Below, piece after piece: positions 53,758-63,811 of a stretch of 64,000 nucleotides of DNA. The position numbers and the translations under genes were made by a program. Under the pieces are notes generated by a model. That model saw nothing but the letters and a program-made list of their open reading frames with translations, was not told the DNA's origin and did no database searches. Source of the DNA: Desulfovibrio sp. (GTDB lineage: Bacteria; Desulfobacterota; Desulfovibrionia; Desulfovibrionales; Desulfovibrionaceae); assembly GCF_009712225.1 (NCBI RefSeq), contig NZ_WASP01000008.1, forward strand, positions 1-64,000, in the 5' to 3' direction. How positions within the stretch are numbered: position 1 is the first letter of the stretch; each line of letters begins with the position of its first letter.

Positions 53758-54306
53758 TTATCGTGCCCTGTTGAGCCCTATGGCCTCGGCCCACGAAGGC
53801 GCGGTGCTGTCCTTGGCCGAAAGAAGGGGCTCGGCAAGGGGCCAGTCAATGCCAATGGTGGGGTCATTCCAGCGAATGGCCGCCTCGTCTTCCGGACAAT
53901 AGTAGTCTGTGCATTTGTAGTGAAAATGGGCAACATCACTTGTTACAACAAAACCATGCGCCAGCCCGGGTGCAATCCACATCTGCCACTGGTTTTGTTG
54001 CGAAAGCTCAACCCCAAACCACTTTCCAAACGTGGGGGATCCGGGGCGGATATCTACGGCGACATCAAAAACACTGCCTAACGAAACATATACCAGTTTG
54101 CCCTGCGGGCGAGTTTTTTGGTAATGCAAACCGCGCAGAGTCCCCTTGGCAGACATGGAGTGGTTGTCCTGCACAAAGGGCAGCTGTATGCCCGCAGCCT
54201 CGTAGCGTTGCTGCTGCCAGGTTTCAACAAAATACCCACGGGTGTCTCCCCAAAGCTTGGGTTTGATCAACAGAACATCTTCGATGGATGTTTGAACTAT
54301 TTCCAC
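53758..54306 (-). CDS. rfbC: dTDP-4-dehydrorhamnose 3,5-epimerase RfbC
   Basis: RfbC epimerises dTDP-4-dehydro-6-deoxyglucose at C3 and C5. The 182-residue protein has the cupin fold features [20 protein letters not shown] with the active-site His, and GLAHGFVV. Its start overlaps the rfbA stop by 10 bases. It is the third enzyme of the dTDP-rhamnose route; rfbD is located at 25.3 kb. Confidence 0.93.
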   Translation of the reverse strand: MEIVQTSIEDVLLIKPKLWGDTRGYFVETWQQQRYEAAGIQLPFVQDNHSMSAKGTLRGLHYQKTRPQGKLVYVSLGSVFDVAVDIRPGSPTFGKWFGVELSQQNQWQMWIAPGLAHGFVVTSDVAHFHYKCTDYYCPEDEAAIRWNDPTIGIDWPLAEPLLSAKDSTAPSWAEAIGLNRAR

Positions 54307-55190
54307 TGTCCCAGCCCCGCATCCACAAGTTCAATAAGATACTGTCCATAGCCTGTCTTGGCCATGGGTTTTGCCAGTGCGCGCACGTCTTCCGCCGTAA
54401 TGTAGCCGTTTCGCCAGGCAATTTCTTCCAGGCAGGCCACCTTGAGGCCCTGACGTTTTTCCACAGCCTGCACGAATGCCCCGGCATCCATGAGAGAATC
54501 GTGTGTGCCGGTATCAAGCCAGGCAATGCCGCGTCCCATGAGCTCCACATGCAGATCGCCCTGTTTGAGGTAGGCGTTGTTGACGTCTGTAATTTCCAGC
54601 TCTCCCCGAGCAGAAGGGCGCACGGCTCGGGCGATGTCAAGCACCTTGCTGTCGTAAAAATACAGGCCGGTGACTGCAAAATTTGATTTGGGCTGGGCGG
54701 GCTTTTCTTCAATACTCACCACGCGCCGCGCTTCGTCAAACTCCACAACGCCATAGCGTTCAGGGTCGCGCACATGGTAGCCAAAAATGGTGGCCCCGCT
54801 CGCTCTTTCCATGGCTTCATGTGTAAGTTCGGGCAGACCGTGACCAAAAAACACGTTATCGCCCAGCACAAGGCAGGTGTTGTGCCCCGCAATATGATGC
54901 TCTGCCAGCAAAAAAGCCTGGGCCAACCCCTCGGGACGGGGCTGCTCCACATAGCTGAACTGGCAACCAAGTTGGGCACCGTCATGCAGCAGGGCCTTGT
55001 AAAGCGGCAGGTGCTCGGGTGTGGAAATAAGGCAGATATCGCGAATACCCGCCATCATTAGGATGGACAACGGGTAATAGATCATGGGTTTGTCGTAGAT
55101 GGGCATGAGCTGTTTGCTCACGCTCAGGGTCAGGGGATACAGACGTGAACCCGATCCACCCGCCAGAATTATGCCCTTCCAGCCGCTCAT
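54297..55190 (-). CDS. rfbA: Glucose-1-phosphate thymidylyltransferase RfbA
   Basis: RfbA makes dTDP-glucose from glucose-1-phosphate and dTTP. The 297-residue protein has the nucleotidyltransferase motif [13 protein letters not shown] and [19 protein letters not shown] strong AGGGGGG precedes ATG 55190; the longer frame to 55373 overlaps rfbB and is rejected. It lies between rfbB and rfbC. Confidence 0.94.
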   Translation of the reverse strand: MSGWKGIILAGGSGSRLYPLTLSVSKQLMPIYDKPMIYYPLSILMMAGIRDICLISTPEHLPLYKALLHDGAQLGCQFSYVEQPRPEGLAQAFLLAEHHIAGHNTCLVLGDNVFFGHGLPELTHEAMERASGATIFGYHVRDPERYGVVEFDEARRVVSIEEKPAQPKSNFAVTGLYFYDSKVLDIARAVRPSARGELEITDVNNAYLKQGDLHVELMGRGIAWLDTGTHDSLMDAGAFVQAVEKRQGLKVACLEEIAWRNGYITAEDVRALAKPMAKTGYGQYLIELVDAGLGQWK

Positions 55191-55203
55191 GCCGCCCCCC
55201 TTT

Positions 55204-56283
55204 TCAGTTGCCCCCACCAGGGCCGCGCTGTGCGTAGTTGACCGCAATCCATTCCCTGTATGCACCGCTACGCACATTTTCTGTCCAGGCAGTATTTTCA
55301 AGATACCAGCGTACGGTATCCTGCAAGCCAGACTCAAAATTGTGGGCGGGCTTCCAGCCAAGCTCGGTCTCAATGCGGGTGCTGTCTATGGCATAGCGAA
55401 AATCGTGCCCCGGCCTGTCTGCCACAAAGGAGACAAGACCGGCATAGGGGCCAGCCACAGAGGGGGCCAGATTGTCGAGTATACCGCAAACAGCCTGCAC
55501 AACCTCAAGGTTTGTTTTTTCCGCATGACCGCCAATGTTGTAGCAGCGGCCAACATTGCCAGCCTCAAGCACGCGGGCAATGGCTGCGCAGTGGTCTTCC
55601 ACATGCAGCCAGTCGCGTATATTGGCCCCCTTGCCATACACTGGCAGGGGCTTGCGATCGAGGGCATTGCAGATCATCAGCGGAATGAGCTTTTCGGGAA
55701 ACTGACGCGGCCCGTAATTGTTGGAACAGTTGGTCAGCAGCACCGGCAGGCCGTATGTTTCGTGAAAGGCGCGCACCAGATGGTCGCTGGCTGCCTTTGA
55801 GGCCGAGTATGGACTGTTGGGGCTGTAAGGGGTTGTCTCTGTAAAGGCTGGGTCGCCGGGCTGCAATGAGCCGTATACTTCATCTGTGGAAACATGCAGA
55901 AAGCGAAAGGCCTGCGCCTGTTCTGCGGGCAATGCGCCCCACCACTGGGCTACCACGCGAAGCAGGGTGGCTGTTCCCAGCACATTGGTGCGCACAAACG
56001 CTTCGGGGTCCACAATGGAACGATCCACGTGGCTCTCTGCAGCAAAGTTGACGATGGCGTCGGGCTGATGGCTTTGCAGCAGCCAGTTCACCAACTCGGC
56101 ATTGCCAATATCGCCGCGCACAAAGGTATAGCCGGAATCGCCCTGTAAGGGCGCCAGATTGGCGGGGTTGCCCGCATAGGTCAACCTGTCGAGATTGACC
56201 ACGCGCACACCCCGCCGCCTGGCTTCAAGCACATAGCAGGAGCCTATAAAACCCGAACCGCCTGTAACCAGATGACAGGGCAT
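55204..56283 (-). CDS. rfbB: dTDP-glucose 4,6-dehydratase RfbB
   Basis: RfbB converts dTDP-glucose to dTDP-4-dehydro-6-deoxyglucose. The 359-residue SDR protein shows [43 protein letters not shown] (catalytic Tyr-x3-Lys) and [18 protein letters not shown] 56283 follows GGGAG; a start at 56328 is less likely. The order tviB-like, rfbB, rfbA, rfbC on one strand indicates one operon. Confidence 0.95.
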   Translation of the reverse strand: MPCHLVTGGSGFIGSCYVLEARRRGVRVVNLDRLTYAGNPANLAPLQGDSGYTFVRGDIGNAELVNWLLQSHQPDAIVNFAAESHVDRSIVDPEAFVRTNVLGTATLLRVVAQWWGALPAEQAQAFRFLHVSTDEVYGSLQPGDPAFTETTPYSPNSPYSASKAASDHLVRAFHETYGLPVLLTNCSNNYGPRQFPEKLIPLMICNALDRKPLPVYGKGANIRDWLHVEDHCAAIARVLEAGNVGRCYNIGGHAEKTNLEVVQAVCGILDNLAPSVAGPYAGLVSFVADRPGHDFRYAIDSTRIETELGWKPAHNFESGLQDTVRWYLENTAWTENVRSGAYREWIAVNYAQRGPGGGN

Positions 56284-56296
56284 GTGCTCTCCCGAA

Positions 56297-57607
56297 TTAA
56301 AGCCTCCAGAGATCAAAGCCTGCATCAAGCATTTCCTGCTTGTCCCAGAATCCTTTGATATCCATCAATAAAATCTTGCCGTCCACAAACATGGAGCGGA
56401 TAACTTCAGGGCTGAGCTGGCGGAAACTTTCGTGCGACACGGCCAGAATGAGCACATCAAGATTGTTGAGTTCACTCATGGGCAACAGCTGCTGCCCATA
56501 CTCGTGCATGGCTTCAGCCGCATCGGCTTCGGGGTCGTGCACAAGGGCCGTGATGCCGTATTCCTTGAGTTCGGCAATAATATCCACCACGCGGGTATTG
56601 CGGATATCCGGCACGTTTTCCTTGAAGGTAAAGCCCAGCAGGCCCACGCGCGCGCCCTTGACGTGTTTGTCGGCATTGATCAGGCGCTTGACGCACACCT
56701 CGGCCACATACTTGCCCATGCCGTCGTTGATGCGACGACCTGCAAGGATGACCTCGGGGTGGCAACCGATCTCTTCGGCCTTGTAGGTCAGATAGTAGGG
56801 GTCAACGCCAATGCAGTGGCCGCCCACCAGACCGGGCCTGAAGGGCAGGAAGTTCCACTTGCTGCCTGCGGCTTCCAGCACCTCAAGGGTGTCGATGCCC
56901 AGACGGTTGAAAATAAGGGCCAGCTCGTTCATCAGGGCGATGTTGATGTCGCGCTGGGTATTTTCGATAACCTTGGCGGCCTCGGCAACCTTGATGCACG
57001 ATGCCCTGTGGATGCCCGCCGTAACAACTGCGCCATATACCTTGACCAGCAGATCGGCAGTAGCTTCGTCCGAGCCGGAAACGACCTTGCGGATGGTTTC
57101 AAGCCTGTGGACCTTGTCGCCGGGGTTGATGCGTTCCGGCGAGTAGCCCACGGTAAACTCGGCGGGGAAATTCATGCCCGATTCTTTCACCAGCAAGGGA
57201 ATGCACTCGTCTTCTGTCACGCCGGGGTACACAGTAGATTCGTAGCACACCACGCAGCCCTTGGGCATGTGACGTCCCACGGTGCGGCTTGCGCCGATCA
57301 CGGGCGTGAGGTCGGGGGTGCGGTGGCTGTCCACGGGAGTGGGCACGGCCACAATGATGACCCCGGCCTTGCCCAGCTCGGTGGCGTCGCTGCTAAAGCG
57401 CGCAGTGCTGGCGGCAAGGGAGGCATCGTCCACTTCATTGGTGGAATCGTGCCCCTTGTTGAGGGCCTCCACACGCACCGTGTTGATGTCAAACCCGATC
57501 ACGTCAAAATGGTGGGAAAGCGCCACGGCAAGGGGCAAGCCCACATAGCCCAGGCCAACAACAGCCACGGAAGATTTTTTGTCCCGCAGGTCTTCAAATG
57601 AAACCAT
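56297..57607 (-). CDS. Nucleotide-sugar (UDP-HexNAc) dehydrogenase, TviB/WbpA-like
   Basis: The 436-residue enzyme oxidises a UDP-sugar to its uronate. It has the NAD-binding VVGLGYVGLPLAVALSHHFDVIGFD, the catalytic Cys in GGHCIGVDPYYLTYKAEEIG and the C-terminal VGLLGFTFKENVPDIRNT. This pattern fits the TviB/VipA/WbpA group acting on UDP-HexNAc rather than UDP-glucose dehydrogenase. AAGGA precedes ATG 57607. It sits 13 bases upstream of rfbB, so uronate and rhamnose sugars may feed the same glycan. Confidence 0.88.
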   Translation of the reverse strand: MVSFEDLRDKKSSVAVVGLGYVGLPLAVALSHHFDVIGFDINTVRVEALNKGHDSTNEVDDASLAASTARFSSDATELGKAGVIIVAVPTPVDSHRTPDLTPVIGASRTVGRHMPKGCVVCYESTVYPGVTEDECIPLLVKESGMNFPAEFTVGYSPERINPGDKVHRLETIRKVVSGSDEATADLLVKVYGAVVTAGIHRASCIKVAEAAKVIENTQRDINIALMNELALIFNRLGIDTLEVLEAAGSKWNFLPFRPGLVGGHCIGVDPYYLTYKAEEIGCHPEVILAGRRINDGMGKYVAEVCVKRLINADKHVKGARVGLLGFTFKENVPDIRNTRVVDIIAELKEYGITALVHDPEADAAEAMHEYGQQLLPMSELNNLDVLILAVSHESFRQLSPEVIRSMFVDGKILLMDIKGFWDKQEMLDAGFDLWRL

Positions 57608-57901
57608 GTGATTATCCTTCGTATTACAAACTTTCCCTAAGGGAAGTTTTCTACACAAGCAACGAATGATGTGAAGTCAAACCGCCAAATCTTTTGGCGG
57701 TCAAGCATCCATCAGCGGTCGAATCCGTCTGATCCAATAATGGCCATGATCTTTTATACGTGCCACAGTGATTAGCCGCAAACCCGAGTGTCCCTTGCCA
57801 ACTGATCGCAAGCATTGAGTCCATGCAAGTACGGAGCGCAACATTAAATGACAAAATACGCTACGACGTTGACACGTTATCGCAACGGACAACTGTAAAA
57901 A
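57608..57901. other. Intergenic region with small hairpins
   Basis: The 294 bases hold a hairpin ACCGCCAAA / TTTGGCGGT (57681-57689 with 57693-57701) and a leader hairpin around 57627-57650 in front of the dehydrogenase gene. The first may end the FkbM transcript on the minus strand, but no U-run follows. No gene is visible. Confidence 0.4.
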
Positions 57902-58837
57902 TTACGCCGATCGAACCCATATTTGATTGTAAGTATTTGAAAATGGGGTATCACCAGAGAACATTTCCGAGTGTACCTTTTTCTGCAACACAAACCCGCA
58001 TTTTTGCATTATGTCTGATATTGTTGCAACCTGATCATGAAAATCATCGTTTCCTTCAATGAGCACACTTTTCACTTTTTCGTTACTCAAAACATCTTTC
58101 ATCCCTGAAAGAACAAGATGCTCAATGCCATCAACATCAATCTTTATATAGTCTGGAACAGGAACAACACCGTTGGCTGCCAAGAAATCGCCCGTTGACC
58201 CTACCGTGGAGTACGCAAAGGCTGTCTCAAGAGGATTTCCATCAAATCCAAAATCTTTGCCAAATGTTGAACAGGCACTTCCATTGCATATATTGCTCAG
58301 TTTAAATGTACTGCACTCGGTAGCATCAGAAAGGGGAACAGGAACAATTACAATTTTGCTTTCAAGGCCGTTTGCAAAAATATTCTTTGCCAGAACTTCC
58401 AGATTAAAAACAGACGGTTCATAGGCGTACACGGCAGCTTGACGTGTCTGGGCGGCATAAAGGGAATACAGGCCCACATTGGCGCCGACATCCCACAGGG
58501 TAGCACCCTGATCCATTGAGTTAATCCACTCCAGGGTTTCGGGCTCTTTGGTGTGGAAAGTATCAGCTCTAAACCAAAGGAGGGAGTTACTGACACAGAG
58601 CTTAAGACTGAAGCGAGGTGCACCGGTGGAGCCGCCGCTGCCAAGATTAACTGTGTGCCACTGATTGTTGCATAGCTCTATAAGACAATCCTGCGTAAAA
58701 CCACGGCGACTACGACCAATCTTTTTTTCAAGCCACACAAGATGACGGACAATCCCAAGTGAAACAGCCTGCAAAGCTGCATAATACAGATTTCCGGTTG
58801 CCTTTATAATAGGGATCTTTAACCATTTTGTTTTCAT
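57902..58837 (-). CDS. FkbM-family methyltransferase
   Basis: The 311-residue protein has a class I SAM methyltransferase domain of the FkbM type: LWDVGANVGLYSLYAAQT (SAM loop), VYAYEPSVFNLEVLAKNI and YIKIDVDGIEHLVLSGM. N-terminal residues 1-90 are variable. Such enzymes methylate sugars or hydroxyl groups in surface polysaccharides. GGAG precedes ATG 58837. The gene is more AT-rich than the region to its left. Confidence 0.87.
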   Translation of the reverse strand: MKTKWLKIPIIKATGNLYYAALQAVSLGIVRHLVWLEKKIGRSRRGFTQDCLIELCNNQWHTVNLGSGGSTGAPRFSLKLCVSNSLLWFRADTFHTKEPETLEWINSMDQGATLWDVGANVGLYSLYAAQTRQAAVYAYEPSVFNLEVLAKNIFANGLESKIVIVPVPLSDATECSTFKLSNICNGSACSTFGKDFGFDGNPLETAFAYSTVGSTGDFLAANGVVPVPDYIKIDVDGIEHLVLSGMKDVLSNEKVKSVLIEGNDDFHDQVATISDIMQKCGFVLQKKVHSEMFSGDTPFSNTYNQIWVRSA

Positions 58838-59220
58838 ATCTATCTCCAAAAATCAGCCCAACGTCAGTCAACATTTCTATGTCTAGCAGATTTTTTTGCA
58901 ATTTGGTATGCGAAACTCAAGTTCACTATCAAACCAGCTTCCATAACTACAAAAACACCCTTACAAAGGCAACATGACAGCAAATATACTATTTGAAGCA
59001 AGTTGAAAAGTAGGAAATGCGCGAGTCCGTGATTTTCGGCCAGACGGATTTCTCAAAATAAATTAGACCTCAGTTCTCCATCAGCATGGGCAGCGCGACC
59101 CTATCTATGGATGCCCATGGCAAATCGTTTAAAGAAGGGCTTTTTTGCGCTCACCCCAAAAATTCAAACAGCATTTTATGTTATTGAAAATTTTGCATAG
59201 CTGGCTTAAAAGGGTGGCAG
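58838..59220. other. AT-rich divergent intergenic region
   Basis: The 383 bases separate the FkbM gene and the ABC transporter. Low GC and no supported frame. Promoters for both genes must lie here, but no clear -35/-10 pair or operator stood out. Confidence 0.4.
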
Positions 59221-61149
59221 ATGGCATTTTCATTACTATTGCCAATCCGAAAATCAGCTGACACTGGCATTCGCCTCCCCCTTCCAGATAAGGGCTACCC
59301 AATCACCCTGCTGCTTGTGCGGATACCCTCAAGCACGCTACCACACTTCATGCTTCAATACAAACTCACCCACATTGCCAAGCAGTTTTACACCATTGCC
59401 AGCACTGCTAGCCGCAGACAGTTCATATGGCTTTGCTTTCTTAATATAATCATTGGTTTGTTTGAAATATGCGTTGCAGGCGGCATTTCATTGCTGGGTG
59501 TCGCAATGTCCTCACCAGAGGCCCTGACACGCTTCCCCCTGCTGCCAGTCATTGCCGCCTCCATCCCTTTTCCTGATCAGGTTCCCAACGCTTTGCGCAT
59601 GCTTGCAGTTGTTATGACATGCATCGTCATTGCAACAGCCGCCAAAAATGCACTGTTAGCCTACCTGACGTGGCTACAAAACTATTTTGCCCAAAGCATG
59701 GCCTGGGCCATGGGTGAAAAGCTGTTTCAAAGCTTTCTTACTGCTCCATATTTATGGCATACGCGCCAAAATTCGGCAGAACTTCTGACGACGTTAAACT
59801 GGAAATCACACATTTCAATTTTTTCAGTTGCCCTACTTACGTTACTGACGCAAACGATTATTGCAATTTTCCTTTTCTCCAGCGTTCTCTTTGCCAACCC
59901 GGTGATGTCTGCATTTCTTTTTTGCACCATCGCCTTTTTTGCAATAGCCATTCACAAGTATGCACAAAAGCAACTCTACGGATTATCCACTGCCATACGC
60001 GAGTATGATATCCAAAATGCAAAAATTTGTATGGAAGGGCTGCATGGCATTCGAGAAATCATTATATATGACAAACTTGCTGCCTTTATGGATGCTTACT
60101 CGCAGTTTATTGATTCATACAGAAGAATTGCCAGCAAACAGTCGCTGTTTCCTGGTCTGCCGCAGTGGTGCCTTGAAAGTGCGGGGATGGCTCTGCTGCT
60201 TGTGGTATTGTTGTTTCTCATAGGCCTTGGCAACAGCGTGGCAGAAACCACTGGGCTCATTACCCTTTTGGCTGCGGTTTCGTGGAGACTGCTTCCCGCT
60301 GCCAACAAGGCTCTTGGCGCAATCATGAACATGCGCACTTCGCAGCCAATAGTGGAACGGTTCCTGACCCTGCTTGATACCCCGCAAAGTATTCCTGCCA
60401 TCAGCGAGCGGGAACTCTTGCCTTTTGGCAATAATATTTTGCTACAAGATGTAACGTTTTCCTATCCAAACGCCGACAAACCTGCGCTTGATCACATCAC
60501 GTTTTTGATCCCCAAGGGCAAGATGATCGGTCTTATTGGGCCCTCCGGCTCTGGTAAAAGCACACTGTCATCGATCATAAACGGTCTTGTGGTACCTGAA
60601 AGCGGCCAACTGCTGGTGGATGGCAAGCCCTGGGACCCCAAAAACAGCAGGCTTAAAATTGGTTATGTACCACAAAACCTGTATCTGCTAGATGCCAGCC
60701 TTGCAGAAAACATAGCATTCAGCCGGTGGGGCGAACCCATTGATGAGGCGCGGGTTCTCAAGTGCTGCAAGATGGCCGCCATTGATTTTCTAGAAGATCT
60801 TCCCACAGGTATCCATACAATTATTGGTGAACGCGGAGTACGGCTTTCTGGTGGGCAGGTGCAGCGAGTGGGTATAGCCCGTGCTCTTTACGACAACCCG
60901 GATATCCTGTTTTTTGATGAGGCCACCTCTGCCCTCGATGAGGGCGCAGAACGGGAAATACAGGCAACGGTAACATCCCTGAAATCGTCAATAACACTGC
61001 TCGTGATTGCACATCGCCTGCACACCGTTGCGGAATGCGACATCGTCTACTGGGTCGAAAAGGGCCGTATTGTACGCCAAGGAAGCCCCGCAGAAGTACT
61101 GCCCGAATATGAGGCAGCGCTTGCACAGACACCGGGGCAAACGGTATAA
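59221..61149 (+). CDS. ABC exporter with fused membrane and ATPase domains
   Basis: The 642-residue half-transporter has six TM helices (residues about 65-390) and a C-terminal ATPase: Walker A GPSGSGKST, signature LSGGQ, Walker B ILFFDEATSALDEG and the His switch IAHRL. It resembles flippase-type exporters (MsbA/PglK/lipid-linked oligosaccharide). AGGG precedes ATG 59221; family similarity clearly begins at about ATG 59350, so the first 43 residues are uncertain. With its neighbours it may flip a lipid-linked sugar; the substrate is inferred only from context. Confidence 0.82.
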   Translation: MAFSLLLPIRKSADTGIRLPLPDKGYPITLLLVRIPSSTLPHFMLQYKLTHIAKQFYTIASTASRRQFIWLCFLNIIIGLFEICVAGGISLLGVAMSSPEALTRFPLLPVIAASIPFPDQVPNALRMLAVVMTCIVIATAAKNALLAYLTWLQNYFAQSMAWAMGEKLFQSFLTAPYLWHTRQNSAELLTTLNWKSHISIFSVALLTLLTQTIIAIFLFSSVLFANPVMSAFLFCTIAFFAIAIHKYAQKQLYGLSTAIREYDIQNAKICMEGLHGIREIIIYDKLAAFMDAYSQFIDSYRRIASKQSLFPGLPQWCLESAGMALLLVVLLFLIGLGNSVAETTGLITLLAAVSWRLLPAANKALGAIMNMRTSQPIVERFLTLLDTPQSIPAISERELLPFGNNILLQDVTFSYPNADKPALDHITFLIPKGKMIGLIGPSGSGKSTLSSIINGLVVPESGQLLVDGKPWDPKNSRLKIGYVPQNLYLLDASLAENIAFSRWGEPIDEARVLKCCKMAAIDFLEDLPTGIHTIIGERGVRLSGGQVQRVGIARALYDNPDILFFDEATSALDEGAEREIQATVTSLKSSITLLVIAHRLHTVAECDIVYWVEKGRIVRQGSPAEVLPEYEAALAQTPGQTV

Positions 61150-61342
61150 TCTGCTATCAGCCAAGGCAATCTGCCAGTTATCTGGGCCTGCATTACCGAC
61201 CTAGCCTCAATGAAGCTTCCTGAAGTTGGGATATAACTGAAACAATTGTCTCCGCGACGCAGCATACCGGAAGTGGCGCACCTTTTAACAAAGGTATGTT
61301 GGTGCCCACCAATTCGCAATCATCCCCCCCAAATACACTGCC

Positions 61343-63100
61343 ATGTCAAACACCTATATTGCCCTTTCTGGCCTTGCCCCACACTGGGGAACCCATCGCA
61401 ATACACTTCCACTGACAGACGGTTGCTGCATACGCGGCGGCGAGGAACACTGGCGTAACTTTGGCGACCCGGTAGACATGGTCCGTTTTCATGGTGAAGG
61501 TGAAGTAGTCGCCGCACAAAACTTATGCAACCAGCTTGCATTATCTTACATATCCATACTGTCAGATGCGCTCGAAGCACGACTTGACCTGAGGTACGGC
61601 CAACGCTTTTACCAACGGCTTGTTGCACCCTGGCTTGTCTGGTTTATTCAGGCCGCCTACGACAGATACATGTCCATAAGCAGAGCCGCTTCGATTCCGG
61701 GGGTTTGTTTTCTTACCGGCGAGGGCATCCCGCATCCTCGTCCCAGTGCTCTTGACCACCACTGCGAGACAGCAGGCAGTGACTGTTTCAATCTTCTTTT
61801 TTATTCTGACATTGTACGTGCGCTAAAACTCCCGGAAAAATCTCTGCCGGTTCTCGACCCATTTCCTGAAGGCAAATACTGCTTTGGCGATTCTGCTTCA
61901 AATATTTTTATCAAAACAGCGTTAAGAACAAGCCTTCTTGCTTTTGAAAAACTGTTTTCCCGCTCTACACATCTTTGCTATGATGCCTATGGGCTGGCCC
62001 CACTTCGTGACTTGCGTCACTATAAGCGAGGGCTGTTGCCCATGGCCCACAGCATCGAACTCAACCTTGAGTTGGACACCCGGTTCCGGTCTACTCCACT
62101 ACCGAACTCATGCCCTGATGATTTTTCCCACGTTCTGAGCGCGCTGATCCCTCGCTATCTCCCTGTGGGATTGTGTGAAGCCATTCCGCATTTTGTTCAG
62201 TGGGCAAAAGCGCAAACACTACCAAAGCATGGCGCCATAGCCACCTCTGTTGGCCTGTACAATGACCCCGCCTTGATGGTGCTGGCTGGCGTTCGGCAGC
62301 GCCCTCTCGCTATTATAGAGCATGGCGGTAACGGCATGCTGCACCAAAGCGACCCACATCTTTTTGCGCAAATGATTACTGCTGACCGATATTATTCAAT
62401 GGGACAGACCCAGTTTGCACTCCCATCACCCTATCTTGCATCTAACGGCAAACGCAAAAAACTTTCGCCGCCGCTGCTGGTTACCAACGACGGAGGGCGT
62501 TATTTGCCCAGAATAATGCCCACCGTGTGCGAAGGGTCGATGATTCCTTATCACCAGAGACGCAAGGTTTTTCTCTCTTCCATACCGTCTGAAGTTGCGC
62601 CGCAGATTCGCCTGTACTACACAGAATACGGGTGGGGAGTACGCCAGAGCACATTACAGGACTTTCCCCACATCCAGTTACAGGAAAGTGGCCAGGTTCC
62701 CATGCCGCAAGCGCTTTCTGATACTTGCTTGATAATACTGGACCATTACTCAACCTCCCTGCATCGCGCCATGGCAACTAATACTCCCACGATGATTTTC
62801 ACGCCGCCAAGTGGATTCTCAGCAGAGGCAGAAGAGGTTATTCGCGTCATGCGCTCTGCCGATATCTGGCACGACACTCCAGAAGATGCTGCCCGTTTTT
62901 ATTTGTCACTCATTGGGAGCAATGCGAGCAACTGGACTGAGGTAGAAGCCAATGTAAAGGACTGGTGGTTTGGTAGCGAAGTGCAGCAGGCACGCAAGGC
63001 TTTTTGCGATAAGTTTGCCCACACATCCCAGAGCTGGAGCAGGGAATGGCTTGTTGCCCTGGATGACCTTGCCGAAGAATGGGAAAGTCTTCGTAATTAA
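61343..63100 (+). CDS. LIC12162-family protein (putative surface-glycan transferase)
   Basis: The 585-residue protein matches what I recall of the LIC12162 family, found in O-antigen and other surface-polysaccharide loci of bacteria, by its start (ALSGLAPHWGTHRN), by PWLVWFIQAAYDRYMSI, and by the C-terminal glycosyltransferase-like IEHGGNGM, LDHYSTSLHRAMATNTPTMIF. The family's reaction is not settled; transfer of a sugar or an aminoacyl group has been suggested. ATG 61343 has a poor ribosome-binding site. It follows the ABC exporter by 193 bases on the same strand. Confidence 0.75.
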   Translation: MSNTYIALSGLAPHWGTHRNTLPLTDGCCIRGGEEHWRNFGDPVDMVRFHGEGEVVAAQNLCNQLALSYISILSDALEARLDLRYGQRFYQRLVAPWLVWFIQAAYDRYMSISRAASIPGVCFLTGEGIPHPRPSALDHHCETAGSDCFNLLFYSDIVRALKLPEKSLPVLDPFPEGKYCFGDSASNIFIKTALRTSLLAFEKLFSRSTHLCYDAYGLAPLRDLRHYKRGLLPMAHSIELNLELDTRFRSTPLPNSCPDDFSHVLSALIPRYLPVGLCEAIPHFVQWAKAQTLPKHGAIATSVGLYNDPALMVLAGVRQRPLAIIEHGGNGMLHQSDPHLFAQMITADRYYSMGQTQFALPSPYLASNGKRKKLSPPLLVTNDGGRYLPRIMPTVCEGSMIPYHQRRKVFLSSIPSEVAPQIRLYYTEYGWGVRQSTLQDFPHIQLQESGQVPMPQALSDTCLIILDHYSTSLHRAMATNTPTMIFTPPSGFSAEAEEVIRVMRSADIWHDTPEDAARFYLSLIGSNASNWTEVEANVKDWWFGSEVQQARKAFCDKFAHTSQSWSREWLVALDDLAEEWESLRN

Positions 63101-63811
63101 AATTTGTGGTTTCAGCATGAAATAGTTGGGATGTGCCCTAGTGAGCACCTGCCCCAGGTGGAGCATCGCAAAGAGTTATAAAAATATTTTGCAGCACAAT
63201 CGCTGCACTCGAAAAAGCAGCTCTTTCTGTTGCCTCTATCTCTTTTTTGTTCCCGCCGCCTTTTCCCAGAGGGCATCAGCCTGCTCGCAAAGCATTCACG
63301 TTGGCGCACGTTATGTCCATGATTTACCGGACAGATGTTCTTGTGTGACGCGCCAGCCTCCCTGGCGAGGAGTATTAGCAGCGCACCGCCCGCTTTTACC
63401 AAGCGACTGATCATACCTGCGAGCAAGCCAGAAACAGTGAATACAATCCGTTCATCAGCTTGTGGCAATGCTGGCATACCTAGGCAAGATCAGCTCTCGA
63501 CCCCTTCAGACTAATCGGCTATACGGGCGGCAGAGCCTAAACCAAAGGCGCCGGCAAAAATTTTATCCAGATACAGAGGAATGGGAACAGTCACAGCCTC
63601 CTGCGCTGATGATGACAGCACGCATAAAGTTTCTGCAACTTATGGGACAGAGCTTCTCAATTTTCGCATAAAAAACGGTGAAGATAGCATCGGCAATCCC
63701 TCTGAACTGTAACCTACGCTGAACTCTAAACAATACCATAACATAAAAAAAGTTTAACGTCCCTCACTGTGCAAAAGTACAAAGTATACCAGACCGTAAA
63801 ATGAGGAAAAT
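63101..63811. other. 711-base gene-free region in the glycan locus
   Basis: Frames on both strands are short, overlapping and cysteine/arginine-rich with no recognised domain. The segment may contain a decayed transposase or gene, but I found no terminal inverted repeats and no readable remnant. The last 90 bases are very AT-rich and likely carry the promoter of the next gene. Confidence 0.35.

Noticed and set aside
63112-63477. A 121-codon minus-strand frame in the gap after the LIC12162 gene
   Set aside because: No start signal or domain; Arg/Cys-rich composition unlike a real gene in this locus.
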